Below, in pieces: positions 55,242 to 63,754 of a DNA stretch of 64,000 bases; position 1 is the stretch's first letter, and each line of letters begins with the position of its first letter. Made by a program: the position numbers and the translations under genes. The notes below the pieces were generated by a model. That model saw nothing but the letters and a program-made list of their open reading frames with translations. It did no database searches and was not told the origin of the DNA. Origin of the DNA: Paraburkholderia rhynchosiae (GTDB lineage: Bacteria; Pseudomonadota; Gammaproteobacteria; Burkholderiales; Burkholderiaceae); the NCBI RefSeq assembly GCF_002879865.1, contig NZ_PNXY01000006.1:1-64000 (forward strand), in the 5' to 3' direction.

Positions 55242-55451
55242 ATGCACATTCTCGTTCCCATCGCCTTCGTCCTGATCATCGCCAGCATGGTGTCGGCGCT
55301 GTACTTCATGATGCATGACAAGGGCAAAACCAAGCGGATGGTCTGGTCGCTCGCCACGCGAGTCGGACTTTCGATCTCGCTGTTCCTCTTCATCCTGTTT
55401 GCATCCTGGATGGGCTGGATTCACTCGACCGGCATTCCGTACGGGCGCTAA
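55242..55451 (+). CDS. Twin transmembrane protein (DUF2909 type)
   Basis: 69 residues with two helices (about 1-25, HILVPIAFVLIIASMVSALY; about 42-62, GLSISLFLFILFASWMGWI) joined by a positively charged loop (HDKGKTKRM). This small protein is conserved among oxidase genes in Burkholderiales and gamma-proteobacteria. It is alone on the plus strand, divergent from SURF1, and converges on ctaE. The role is unknown, presumably oxidase-linked. Confidence 0.85.
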   Translation: MHILVPIAFVLIIASMVSALYFMMHDKGKTKRMVWSLATRVGLSISLFLFILFASWMGWIHSTGIPYGR

Positions 55452-55474
55452 GCCTGGCGGACCATCACTGCCCT

Positions 55475-55510
55475 AAACAAAACGCCGCCCTGACAGGGTC
55501 GAGGGCGGCG
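55475..55510 (-). terminator. Terminator of the cytochrome oxidase structural operon
   Basis: On the minus strand CGCCGCCC (from 55510) pairs perfectly with GGGCGGCG (to 55483) around a 12-base loop, followed by TTTTGTTT (55482-55475). It ends the leftward ctaC-to-ctaE transcript. Confidence 0.8.
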
Positions 55511-55608
55511 CATCAATCCTGCGTACTGCTCGCGCGCCGCGTCCCGGAGGACGCTGCGCGATGGCCTGCGCGTGTTCCGGCTGGCCGGTCGGCGCAGGCC
55601 TACCAGCC

Positions 55609-56466
55609 TTACAGCCAGTAGACGACGACGTACAGCCCCAGCCAGACCACGTCCACGAAGTGCCAGTACCAGGCCGCGCCTTCGAACGCGAAATGGTGTT
55701 CCGCCGTGAAGTGGCCGCGGATCATCCGCGCCAGCACCACCGCCAGCATCGTGCCACCGAGGAACACGTGGAAACCGTGGAAGCCGGTCAGCAGGAAGAA
55801 CGTCGAGCCGTACACGCCGGAGGACAGCGTCAGATTCAGTTCGTTGTATGCGTGGAAATATTCAAAGCCCTGCAGGAACAGGAAGCAGACGCCGAGCACG
55901 AGCGTAGCCGCCAGCCAGACAATCGCCTTCTTGCGATGATCTTCACGCAGTGCGTGGTGCGAAACCGTCAGCGTGGCGCCGGAAGAAAGCAGCAACGCCG
56001 TGTTGATGGTCGGCACCGGCCACGGCGTCATCGACTTGAAGGTGGACACCAGCGCCGCGGGACCGTTGTTTGGCCACACCGACGAGAAATCCGGCCAGAT
56101 CAGCTTGTAGTCGAGGCTTGAAAGCTCATGCAGTGCGATTGCGCGTGCGTAGAACAGTGCGCCGAAGAAAGCGCCGAAGAACATCACTTCGGAGAAGATG
56201 AACCAGCTCATGCTCCAGCGGTACGACTTGTCGACATTCTTGCCGTACATGCCGCCTTCGGACTCGGCAATCGCGTCGCCGAACCAGTGCCACAACGTAA
56301 AAAGCAGCCACAACAAACCGACGACAACGCCGATCGGCGCCCAGTCATGTTCGTTGATCCACGCCGCCAGCGATCCGAGCATGACCAGCAACCCGACGGC
56401 GGCGCTGATCGGATGCCGCGACGGATGCGGTACGAAATAGTACGGGCTCTCGTTTTGACCGCTCAT
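55609..56466 (-). CDS. ctaE: Cytochrome c oxidase subunit III
   Basis: 285-residue seven-helix subunit of the aa3 oxidase. PYYFVPHPSRHPISAAVGLL opens the protein; WFIFSEVMFFGAFFGALFYA near 90 and GFHGFHVFLGGTMLAVVLAR near 225 are family signatures, and it ends FVDVVWLGLYVVVYWL. It is the last gene of the structural operon before the terminator. Confidence 0.97.
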   Translation of the reverse strand: MSGQNESPYYFVPHPSRHPISAAVGLLVMLGSLAAWINEHDWAPIGVVVGLLWLLFTLWHWFGDAIAESEGGMYGKNVDKSYRWSMSWFIFSEVMFFGAFFGALFYARAIALHELSSLDYKLIWPDFSSVWPNNGPAALVSTFKSMTPWPVPTINTALLLSSGATLTVSHHALREDHRKKAIVWLAATLVLGVCFLFLQGFEYFHAYNELNLTLSSGVYGSTFFLLTGFHGFHVFLGGTMLAVVLARMIRGHFTAEHHFAFEGAAWYWHFVDVVWLGLYVVVYWL

Positions 56467-56607
56467 TCTTGATTCTCCACTTCAGTCCAGTTGTTCCGGA
56501 AGCTCCGGCTGTATCTTCGGCGGCGCGTGTGTACCGCACCGCTTCGCTCTAATTCCTGGGCGCTGCTTCGCCCGATACCGCATGCATGCCCGTGCCTCGT
56601 CAGCCTG

Positions 56608-56817
56608 TCAACCAACCACCGCGCGCACCACCAGAATCAGCACGCCGATGAAAATGGCTGCACTGATCAGCGCCGCGATAACCACATGCAGCGGATTCAG
56701 TTGCGTGGCGTCGGCTTCCAGATCGCGCCGCTTGCGCACGCCGAAAAACGACCAGAACACCGCCCGCATCGACTGGCCAAAACTGCTTTTGCGCGGGCCG
56801 CCGCTGTTATCGCTCAT
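56608..56817 (-). CDS. DUF2970 small membrane protein
   Basis: 69 residues: a basic N-terminal half (SFGQSMRAVFWSFFGVRKRR) and one helix (about 45-67, VVIAALISAAIFIGVLILVV). DUF2970 proteins are regularly found between ctaG and ctaE in beta-proteobacteria. It presumably belongs to oxidase assembly or stability; the function is unknown. Confidence 0.88.
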   Translation of the reverse strand: MSDNSGGPRKSSFGQSMRAVFWSFFGVRKRRDLEADATQLNPLHVVIAALISAAIFIGVLILVVRAVVG

Positions 56818-56859
56818 TGTTGCTCATTTGTTGTCTTCCTTCGCCCGCGGCCCGAGCCG

Positions 56860-57474
56860 TCAGGTGGGATTCGCAGCGGTTGCCGCCGTCTCGGCCGGCA
56901 GCGCTGCGCTTCCGACCTTCGCCGTTGCCGGCGTATTCAACTCGAAGAACGTGTACGACAACGTGATGGTTTTCACGTCCTTCGGCAACTTCGGATCGAC
57001 GACGAACACCACCGGCATCCGCTTCGTCTGATTCGCTGTCAACGTCTGCTGCGTAAAGCAAAAACATTCGATCTTCTTGAAGTACTCGGTCGCCTGCTTC
57101 GGCGCGTAGCTCGGAATGGCTTGCGCCTGAATCGTGCGCGCCTGTTCGTTGCTCACCTCGTACATGACGGTTGTCACTTCGCCCGGATGCACGTCCACAC
57201 TGCGCTGTTCCGGTTTGAAACCCAGCGGGCCACGCGCGTTCGCATCGAACTCGATCGAAATCGTGCGGCTCATGTCGACCTGCGTGTTCTTCGCCTCGCG
57301 CGCCGTCGCATCACGCTGCACGAGGTTATTGATGCCGGTGATCTGACAGATCGCCCGATACATCGGCACGAGCGCAAAACCGAAACCGAACATCATCAAC
57401 GCGACGACGAACAGTTTGATCAACATTGAACGGTTAAAAGAGCGATCGGCCTGAGCCGGCGGTTGCGTCGACAT
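56860..57474 (-). CDS. ctaG: Cytochrome c oxidase assembly protein CtaG (COX11)
   Basis: 204-residue bitopic copper chaperone for the CuB site of subunit I. One helix (about 17-39) is followed by a periplasmic immunoglobulin-like domain with the copper motif CFCF in KKIECFCFTQQTL near 142. ATG 57474 (MSTQPPAQ) is used; ATG 57531 would extend it into the preceding small gene's end. Confidence 0.96.
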   Translation of the reverse strand: MSTQPPAQADRSFNRSMLIKLFVVALMMFGFGFALVPMYRAICQITGINNLVQRDATAREAKNTQVDMSRTISIEFDANARGPLGFKPEQRSVDVHPGEVTTVMYEVSNEQARTIQAQAIPSYAPKQATEYFKKIECFCFTQQTLTANQTKRMPVVFVVDPKLPKDVKTITLSYTFFELNTPATAKVGSAALPAETAATAANPT

Positions 57475-57518
57475 CTCAATCCTCAACAAACCTGCAAACC
57501 CGAGTTCGCCCGCTTTCG

Positions 57519-57653
57519 TCAGGAAAACCAACCCTGATTGATGATGACGCTCGCGAAAAATACCGCTGCGATCGCGAGCAGTACTAGGCCGATCCGCCTG
57601 TTGCTCGCTCGAATCTGCTCCGGTGTACGTCTTTCCTGTGGATTGCGCGTCAT
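57519..57653 (-). CDS. Small cytochrome oxidase assembly protein (44 residues)
   Basis: 44 residues: an Arg-rich N-terminal tail (TRNPQERRTPEQIRASNRR) and one helix (RIGLVLLAIAAVFFASVIIN) with a short end GWFS. Such mini-proteins sit between ctaD and ctaG throughout Burkholderiales and resemble the small subunit or assembly proteins named CoxIV-like or CtaM-like. I chose ATG 57653; the longer frame starting at 57722 adds unrelated residues. Confidence 0.8.
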   Translation of the reverse strand: MTRNPQERRTPEQIRASNRRIGLVLLAIAAVFFASVIINQGWFS

Positions 57654-57764
57654 GCTCGAGATTCTTGATACTTTGTCACTGCCGTTGCAGCACTGTCGCC
57701 GCTGTCCGGTTCCGGCGACCACATCTTATGTCGCCCCAGAACCGATCATCTCGCTAAACGGCGA

Positions 57765-59378
57765 TTACTCGACGGTCGGCGGGTTTTCAAACGTGTGGAA
57801 CGGAGCCGGGCTCGGCACGGTCCATTCGAGGCCCGTTGCGCCGTCCCACGGCTTGTCGCCGGCCTTTTCGTGCTCGCCACCGCCACGATAGGCAGGCAAC
57901 GCAACCGCGAACAGGAAGTAGACCTGAGCCAGACCAAAGCCGAACGCGCCGATGGAAATCACCTGGTTCCAGTCGGTGAACTGCGCCGGGTAATCAGCAT
58001 AACGGCGCGGCATGCCCGCGAGGCCCACGAAGTGCATGGGCAGGAACGCGAGGTTGAAGAAGAACATCGACGCCCAGAAGTGGATCTTGCCGCGCGTTTC
58101 GTTGTACATCCACCCGGTCCACTTCGGCGCCCAGTAGTACCAGCCGGAGAACAGCGCGAACAACGAGCCCGCCACCAGCACGTAGTGGAAGTGCGCGACC
58201 ACGAAGTAAGTGCCGTGATACTGGATGTCGAGCGGCGCCATGGCGAGCATCAGGCCCGACAGGCCGCCGAACGTGAACACCAGCAGGAAGCCGACCGCGA
58301 ACAGCATCGGCGTTTCGAAGGAGAGCGAACCGCGCCACATCGTCGCGACCCAGTTAAAGACCTTCACGCCGGTAGGCACGGCGATCAGCATCGTCGCGTA
58401 CATGAAGAACAGCTGGCCCGTCACCGGCATGCCGGTTGCGAACATGTGGTGCGCCCAAACCATGAACGACAGAATCGCGATCGACGACGTTGCGTACACC
58501 ATAGAGCTATAGCCGAACAGCGGCTTGCGCGAGAACGCCGGAATCACCTGCGACACGATCCCGAACGCCGGCAAGATCATGATGTAGACCTCGGGGTGCC
58601 CGAAGAACCAGAAGATGTGCTGGTACATGACCGGGTCGCCGCCGCCTGCCGCGTTGAAGAACGACGTGCCGAAGTGACGGTCGAACAGCACCATGGTGAT
58701 CGCGCCTGCCAGCACCGGCATCACGGCAATCAGCAGGTACGCGGTGATCAGCCACGTCCAGACGAACATCGGCATCTTCATGAGCGTGAGGCCCGGCGCG
58801 CGCATGTTCAGGATCGTCACGACGATGTTGATCCCGCCCATGATCGACGAAGCACCCATCAGGTGGACGGCGAAAATCGCGAAGTCCATGCCCGGGCCCA
58901 TCTGCGTGGACAGCGGCGCGTAAAGCGTCCAGCCCGCGGCGGTCGCGCCGCCCGGCGAGAAAAACGAACCGACGAGTAGAACAGCCGCCACCGGCAGAAG
59001 CCAGAAGCTGAAGTTGTTCATGCGGGCGAAAGCCATGTCCGATGCGCCGATCTGCAGCGGCACCATCCAGTTCGCGAAGCCGACGAAGGCCGGCATGATC
59101 GCGCCGAACACCATGATCAGGCCGTGCATGGTGGTCAACTGGTTGAAGAACTCGGGGCGCATGATCTGCAGGCCCGGCTCGAACAGCTCGGCACGGATCA
59201 TCAGCGCCATCACGCCTCCGGAGAGGAACATGGTGAACGAGAAGATCAGGTACAGCGTACCGATGTCCTTGTGGTTGGTTGCGAACAGCCAACGACGCCA
59301 GCCATGCGGCGTTTCGTGGGCATGGTCGCCGTGCACGTGCTCGTGGCCCGCGACTACATCGTGTCCGATGCTAGACAT
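57765..59378 (-). CDS. ctaD: Cytochrome c oxidase subunit I
   Basis: 537-residue catalytic subunit with 12 helices. Heme a and CuB/heme a3 ligands are present: HGLIMVFGAIMPAF near 90, WFFGHPEVYIMILPAFG near 258 (His of CuB and the cross-linked Tyr region), WAHHMFATGM near 310, and HFHYVLVAGS near 395 for both hemes. The N-terminal tail is His-rich. It follows ctaC by 43 bases. Confidence 0.98.
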   Translation of the reverse strand: MSSIGHDVVAGHEHVHGDHAHETPHGWRRWLFATNHKDIGTLYLIFSFTMFLSGGVMALMIRAELFEPGLQIMRPEFFNQLTTMHGLIMVFGAIMPAFVGFANWMVPLQIGASDMAFARMNNFSFWLLPVAAVLLVGSFFSPGGATAAGWTLYAPLSTQMGPGMDFAIFAVHLMGASSIMGGINIVVTILNMRAPGLTLMKMPMFVWTWLITAYLLIAVMPVLAGAITMVLFDRHFGTSFFNAAGGGDPVMYQHIFWFFGHPEVYIMILPAFGIVSQVIPAFSRKPLFGYSSMVYATSSIAILSFMVWAHHMFATGMPVTGQLFFMYATMLIAVPTGVKVFNWVATMWRGSLSFETPMLFAVGFLLVFTFGGLSGLMLAMAPLDIQYHGTYFVVAHFHYVLVAGSLFALFSGWYYWAPKWTGWMYNETRGKIHFWASMFFFNLAFLPMHFVGLAGMPRRYADYPAQFTDWNQVISIGAFGFGLAQVYFLFAVALPAYRGGGEHEKAGDKPWDGATGLEWTVPSPAPFHTFENPPTVE

Positions 59379-59421
59379 GACAATCTCCTAAAGCGAATAC
59401 TGCGGTGCTGACCGTGACACG

Positions 59422-61017
59422 TCAGGCAGCCGGGCTGATCTGAACACGCCGGGCTTCTTTCGCGTCGCTGCCGCCCGTGATCGTTTCCGGCTTCTTCAAA
59501 ATGATATGGTCTTCGGCGATGCCGGCTGCTTTCAACGCGTCGCGCACGGCTTCGGCGCGGCTCTTCGCGAGCTTCGCGTTGGTGTCGGCGGAACCGCTTG
59601 CATCGGTGAAGCCCGATAGCGTGAACTTCGCGTCGGGATGCGCCTTCGCGTAGGCCGCCGCTGCCTCGACCGCCGCTTTCGCGTCGGCCGGCAGCGTGCT
59701 CTTGCCGGCGTCGAAATAGACGCTGGCCGGCAATGCGGCTTGCGATGCCGCCGCGCTTTCGGAACCCGCCGCCGCTGCTTGCGCACCCGATGCTTCCGAT
59801 GCCGCCGCGGCGCCGCTCGCTGCCGCGCCTGCGTCGGCCAGATGGTTGCCGCCTTCCGGCATCTTGCCGTTACGGGCGTCCGCGACCTGCTTCGGCTGGA
59901 GAATGTCGCCGGTGTGGTTGCCCCACGAGTTGCGTTCGAACGTGACCACCGAAGCGATCTCGACGTCGTTCAGCGTCGGCGCCCAGGCAGGCATTGCGTT
60001 CTTGCCCTTCAGCACGATGCTGACGTGCTGGGCAATCGCGCCGTTGGCGACCTTGCTGCCGTCGAGCGCCGGAAATGCGCCTGCGCCCTTGCCGGTCGGC
60101 TGATGGCAGACCGCGCAGTTCGCCGCGTACACCTTGCCGCCGCGCTCCGTCAGCTCGGCCAACGTGTAGGTCTTGTTCGGATCGTCCTGGCCTGCGGCCA
60201 TTTTCTTCTTCTGCGTGTCGACCCACTTCGCGTAGTCGTCGGTGGAAAGCACTTCGACGACGACCGGCATGAACGCGTGTTCCTTGCCGCAGAGTTCGGT
60301 ACAGAAGCCGCGGAAGGTGCCGACCTTCTCAGCCTTGAACCACGTGTCGCGCACGAAGCCGGGAATTGCGTCCTGCTTCACGCCGAAAGCCGGCACGTAC
60401 CAGGAGTGCACCACGTCGTTCGCGGTAGTGATGATGCGGATTTTCTTGCCGACCGGCACGACGAGCGGATTGTCGACTTCCTGCAGATACGTAGTGGAAA
60501 TCGGCTGGCGGCCGTCGGTTTCCGAGCGCGGCGTGGCCAGCGTGGAAAGGAAGCTGATGCCCTCGCCCGGCCCCTTCACGTAGTCGTAGCCCCACTTCCA
60601 CTGGTAGCCCGTAACCTTGATGGTGACGTCGGCGTTCGTCGTGTCTTTCATCGCGACAACCGTCTTGGTGGCCGGCAGCGCCATCAGCACGACAATGACG
60701 AACGGCACGATCGTCCAGATGATTTCGACGGTGGTGCTTTCATGGAAATTCGAAGCCTTGTGCCCTTTCGATCTGCGGTGAGCGAAGATCGAATAGAACA
60801 TCACAGCAAACACGCCGATGAAAATCACCGTGCAAAGAATCAGCATGAACGTGTGGAGGCTGTAGAGCTCCTCAGCGATTTTCGTCGCAGGCGGCTGGAG
60901 ATTGATCTCGTTGACGGCGGGGCCGCCCGGAACATCGCCCACTGCCAGGGCGGCACCGGCGAAAAGCAGTCCGCTCATCGCCAGCACGCCCATGAGCGCT
61001 CGCTTGATTGTTTTCAT
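59422..61017 (-). CDS. ctaC: Cytochrome c oxidase subunit II fused to cytochrome c and OmpA-like domains
   Basis: 531-residue three-part protein. Signal peptide and subunit II domain (about 1-265): two helices, then the CuA site C-X3-C-X3-H-X2-M in GFCTELCGKEHAFMPVVVEV. A cytochrome c domain follows (about 285-375), with heme motif CAVCH in YAANCAVCHQPTGKGAGAFP and a Met ligand in GKNAMPAWAP. After an Ala/Gly/Ser linker comes an OmpA-like domain (about 430-531): VYFDAGKSTLPADAK, GFTDASGSADTNAKLAKSRA with the Asp and Arg that bind peptidoglycan. ATG 61017 is used. It is the second gene of the operon. Confidence 0.96.
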   Translation of the reverse strand: MKTIKRALMGVLAMSGLLFAGAALAVGDVPGGPAVNEINLQPPATKIAEELYSLHTFMLILCTVIFIGVFAVMFYSIFAHRRSKGHKASNFHESTTVEIIWTIVPFVIVVLMALPATKTVVAMKDTTNADVTIKVTGYQWKWGYDYVKGPGEGISFLSTLATPRSETDGRQPISTTYLQEVDNPLVVPVGKKIRIITTANDVVHSWYVPAFGVKQDAIPGFVRDTWFKAEKVGTFRGFCTELCGKEHAFMPVVVEVLSTDDYAKWVDTQKKKMAAGQDDPNKTYTLAELTERGGKVYAANCAVCHQPTGKGAGAFPALDGSKVANGAIAQHVSIVLKGKNAMPAWAPTLNDVEIASVVTFERNSWGNHTGDILQPKQVADARNGKMPEGGNHLADAGAAASGAAAASEASGAQAAAAGSESAAASQAALPASVYFDAGKSTLPADAKAAVEAAAAYAKAHPDAKFTLSGFTDASGSADTNAKLAKSRAEAVRDALKAAGIAEDHIILKKPETITGGSDAKEARRVQISPAA

Positions 61018-61124
61018 AGCTTCCTTACCCAAAATTTCCATTCAAACCCTCGACCCCGCTGACCCCGATCACCCGCTACCGGGCTGCCTCGCGCTCCCCG
61101 TGAATGCCGCGTGCCTCGACACGT

Positions 61125-61598
61125 CTAACAACGTGCGAGCCACATACGCAATTCGCCGGCGAACTGCGCGCGCCGGTGCTGCGCGAGATGCTGCCCGATC
61201 ATGATCGTCTCGCCGCGCGAGACCAGCCTGATCTGATCACGCGGCGTTGCGCCAGCCTCGATCCGCACCCAGCGCGGATTGAACTCGAACTGCGTGATCT
61301 GCTCCGCGCTAACCTGTTCGATCACGAGCCGGTTCTGAAACAACCGGATGCGCTCGTAATCGACAGCATGACGCGCATATATGGCAAACGCGATGGCCAC
61401 CGCGAGCAACTCAATACCGGTGAACGGCAACACCAGCCAGGCGCCGACCAGAACCAGCATGAAAGCAATGGCCAACGAGAACAACGCAAGCGACACGTAT
61501 AAACATACGAACTGCCGCGGCGACATCGAACAGTTGCGTTTCATGGTCCAGTCTTTCAGGACCGGTTCTGAATCCGCCAGCAGATCTGATGCTTGCAT
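61125..61598 (-). CDS. DUF2244 membrane protein
   Basis: 157 residues with two adjacent helices (about 32-75, VCLYVSLALFSLAIAFMLVL and the following WLVLPFTGIELLAVAIAFAI) and a C-terminal cytoplasmic beta domain (RLVIEQVSAEQITQFEFNPR; GETIMIGQHL). DUF2244 proteins precede the oxidase genes in many alpha- and beta-proteobacteria. It is the first gene after the promoter at 61755-61783 and 107 bases before ctaC. Confidence 0.88.
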   Translation of the reverse strand: MQASDLLADSEPVLKDWTMKRNCSMSPRQFVCLYVSLALFSLAIAFMLVLVGAWLVLPFTGIELLAVAIAFAIYARHAVDYERIRLFQNRLVIEQVSAEQITQFEFNPRWVRIEAGATPRDQIRLVSRGETIMIGQHLAQHRRAQFAGELRMWLARC

Positions 61599-61754
61599 CG
61601 CTGCCTCCTGCCGATCGTCAACAACGACCGCCTGCGATGCCTGACCGCGGCCTGACGTTCCGGCCGCCGGTCATCACCGCGCCAACTCATCTTGCAGCCC
61701 TGTGCCTCGGGCCTGCCGCCCCAAATGTGGGAACTCCGGGCGACAAACTGACGC

Positions 61755-61783
61755 ATTATAGGCGCGATCCAAAGCATCCACAA
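61755..61783 (-). promoter_or_regulatory. Promoter of the DUF2244-cytochrome oxidase operon
   Basis: On the minus strand, TTGTGG (61783-61778) is followed after exactly 17 bases by a perfect TATAAT (61760-61755). The leader to DUF2244 would be about 150 bases. The rest of the 302-base gap (61599-61900) shows no gene. Confidence 0.65.
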
Positions 61784-61900
61784 GCAAGCCCCGATTGCCC
61801 CACAAGCCAGGCGCGACAAGCCTCCGCGCCGTTTTGCCGCACCTTCCGCATGTGTTCCGAAACGGTAATTTCAGACATAACAGATGTCCTCTTTACCGCT

Positions 61901-62866
61901 TTAGCGATTCCTGGACGAACCTCGCCCAATGTCCTCTATTCGCACGATGCCATGCCCTTCCGCCGTCGTGCGCGGCACTGCTTTCCATGCGTGGCCGTAG
62001 ATCACCTCGAAGGTCAGCGCGATCGTACCGTCGCCGCGCCGGCGGGCTTCGAGTGCCGACAGCAAGGCTTTGTGCAACCGGCGTGCCGCCGCGCCCGACG
62101 ACATCTCGCGCTCGAACGGATACGCGCCCCAACGGCGCACATCCGCGAGCAGCGACTCGGGCGACTTATAGGTAATGGTGAGCGTTTCCTGGTCCATCAC
62201 GGGAATTTCAAACCCGCTTTCGACCAGCATGTCGCCAAGATCATGCATGTCGACGAAGTCGATCACATGCTTGCGCGAACCGACGCCATGCGCCGCTTCG
62301 ACTTCGGCGTATGCACCGCGCAGCTCCTTCAGCGTGTCGGGGCCGAGCGTGCTGAACATCAGCAGGCCGTTCACCTTCAACACCCGCTGCCACTCGGGGA
62401 ACACCAGATCGGGCCGTGAGTGCCAGTGAAGCGCGAGATTCGACCAGATGAATTCGAAGGCGCCCGCCGCGAACGGCAGCGCGGCAAAGTCGGCTTGTGC
62501 GAAGCGCGGACCGCGTGCGCCAAGCGCCTTGCCGAGCGTGGCCGGCAAGAAGCGCCGCCAGCTCGTGTCGCCGGAATCGTGGCGCAGCGCGCGCGTGAGC
62601 ATGCCGCGCGACAGATCAGAGCCGAATACTGGCGCTTCGGGAAAGCGCTCACGCAACGCAGGAATGTCTTCGCCCGCGCCACAGCCGGCGTCGAGCACGC
62701 TCGTCGGCGCAACCTTGATGTATTCGAGACGCTCGCGCATGCGCTGCGCTATTTCGCGCGGAAGGAAGGCGACGTCGTCGAAGGTCGCCGCGCGGCGGTC
62801 GAAAATCCGCCTGAGGCGCCGGGAATCATAGGCCGGACGGCCTGATTGAGCGGGAGTTGGGGGCAT
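61901..62866 (-). CDS. BioC-like SAM-dependent methyltransferase
   Basis: 321-residue class I methyltransferase. Motif I VLDAGCGAGEDIPALRERFP lies near 57, the ADFAALPFAAGAFEFIWSNL post-motif near 125, and WQRVLKVNGLLMFSTLGPDT near 157 is typical for the BioC/NDUFAF5 group. BioC methylates malonyl-ACP to start biotin synthesis; the NDUFAF5 branch hydroxylates complex I. No bio genes are adjacent, so the specific role is open. It is divergent from the ComF gene. Confidence 0.85.
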   Translation of the reverse strand: MPPTPAQSGRPAYDSRRLRRIFDRRAATFDDVAFLPREIAQRMRERLEYIKVAPTSVLDAGCGAGEDIPALRERFPEAPVFGSDLSRGMLTRALRHDSGDTSWRRFLPATLGKALGARGPRFAQADFAALPFAAGAFEFIWSNLALHWHSRPDLVFPEWQRVLKVNGLLMFSTLGPDTLKELRGAYAEVEAAHGVGSRKHVIDFVDMHDLGDMLVESGFEIPVMDQETLTITYKSPESLLADVRRWGAYPFEREMSSGAAARRLHKALLSALEARRRGDGTIALTFEVIYGHAWKAVPRTTAEGHGIVRIEDIGRGSSRNR

Positions 62867-62950
62867 GAGTGTCGTACTGGCGTGGAGCCCGAAGTATACT
62901 CGTTCGCTTCCTTCGATTCAGAGTGAAAGGCCTTTGCGGGCGGTGCGTGC

Positions 62951-63736
62951 ATGTCATTCCAGGCATTTTCTTCGTCTTGTGGCGACCGGTTCGCGCGATT
63001 CGCGCGCGACCTGCGTTCAGCGTGGCCGCATGCGGTGCAGGCCGTGCTGCCGAACGGGTGCGCCCTGTGTGGCAATTTGTCGCATGCCACGCTGTGCGCC
63101 TATTGCGAGGAAGCGTACTGGAATGAAGGCGCCCTGCGTTGCGGCGTGTGCGCGGTGCCTTTGCCGTTCACGCGAACTCAGAGCGACATGGCTTATCGCT
63201 GCGCGGACTGCATCGCCGAAAAGCCGCCGTTCGATGCAAGCTTCGCGCTCGCCGATTACCGCGCGCCGCTGGACACGCTCGCCGTGGGCCTGAAGTTTCG
63301 CGCCCAGTTGATGCTGGCGCGCGAATTTGCGCAGCGCCTCGCGCGTCTTGCGCAAGATGCCTGGCACGATGCGGCCGACCGTCCCGACCTGATCGCCCCC
63401 GTGCCGCTCGCGGACCGGCGTCTGGTCGAGCGTGGTTATAACCAGGCATGGCAGATCGCCAAACCGTTGGCTCGCGCGTTGCACGTGCCGGCCGACGCGA
63501 CTTTGCTGCGCCGGGTGATCGATACGGCGCCGCAGTCGCGGCTCGATCTCGACGCGCGCCGGATGAACGTCGGCCGCGCGTTCGCGCTTGCGCGGAGCGT
63601 GCAAGGGCTGCACGTCGGCATCGTCGACGATGTGATGACGACCGGGGCAACGCTGGAAGCGCTGGCTCGCACGCTGAAGGCGGCCGGCGCGCGGCGGGTC
63701 ACGAACTTCGTCGCGCTGCGCACACCGAAAAACTAG
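62951..63736 (+). CDS. comF: ComF family phosphoribosyltransferase-like protein
   Basis: 261 residues. An N-terminal zinc-binding region holds four CxxC-type pairs (CALCGNLSHATLCAYC; LRCGVCAVPL; YRCADC), followed by ADYRAPLDTLAVGLKFRAQL and a PRTase domain with the PRPP motif VGIVDDVMTTGATLEALART near 220. ComF/GntX proteins aid DNA uptake or use of DNA as nutrient and interact with PriA in some bacteria. It is co-directional with trmL. Confidence 0.93.
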   Translation: MSFQAFSSSCGDRFARFARDLRSAWPHAVQAVLPNGCALCGNLSHATLCAYCEEAYWNEGALRCGVCAVPLPFTRTQSDMAYRCADCIAEKPPFDASFALADYRAPLDTLAVGLKFRAQLMLAREFAQRLARLAQDAWHDAADRPDLIAPVPLADRRLVERGYNQAWQIAKPLARALHVPADATLLRRVIDTAPQSRLDLDARRMNVGRAFALARSVQGLHVGIVDDVMTTGATLEALARTLKAAGARRVTNFVALRTPKN

Positions 63737-63754
63737 TTTCTACCTGGCCACTCT

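Noticed and set aside
57795-58979. 394-codon plus-strand open frame antisense to ctaD
   Set aside because: His/Arg/Asp-rich shadow of a highly conserved gene.
59638-61062. 474-codon plus-strand open frame antisense to ctaC
   Set aside because: Shadow frame of the subunit II gene; no recognisable domain and abnormal amino acid use.
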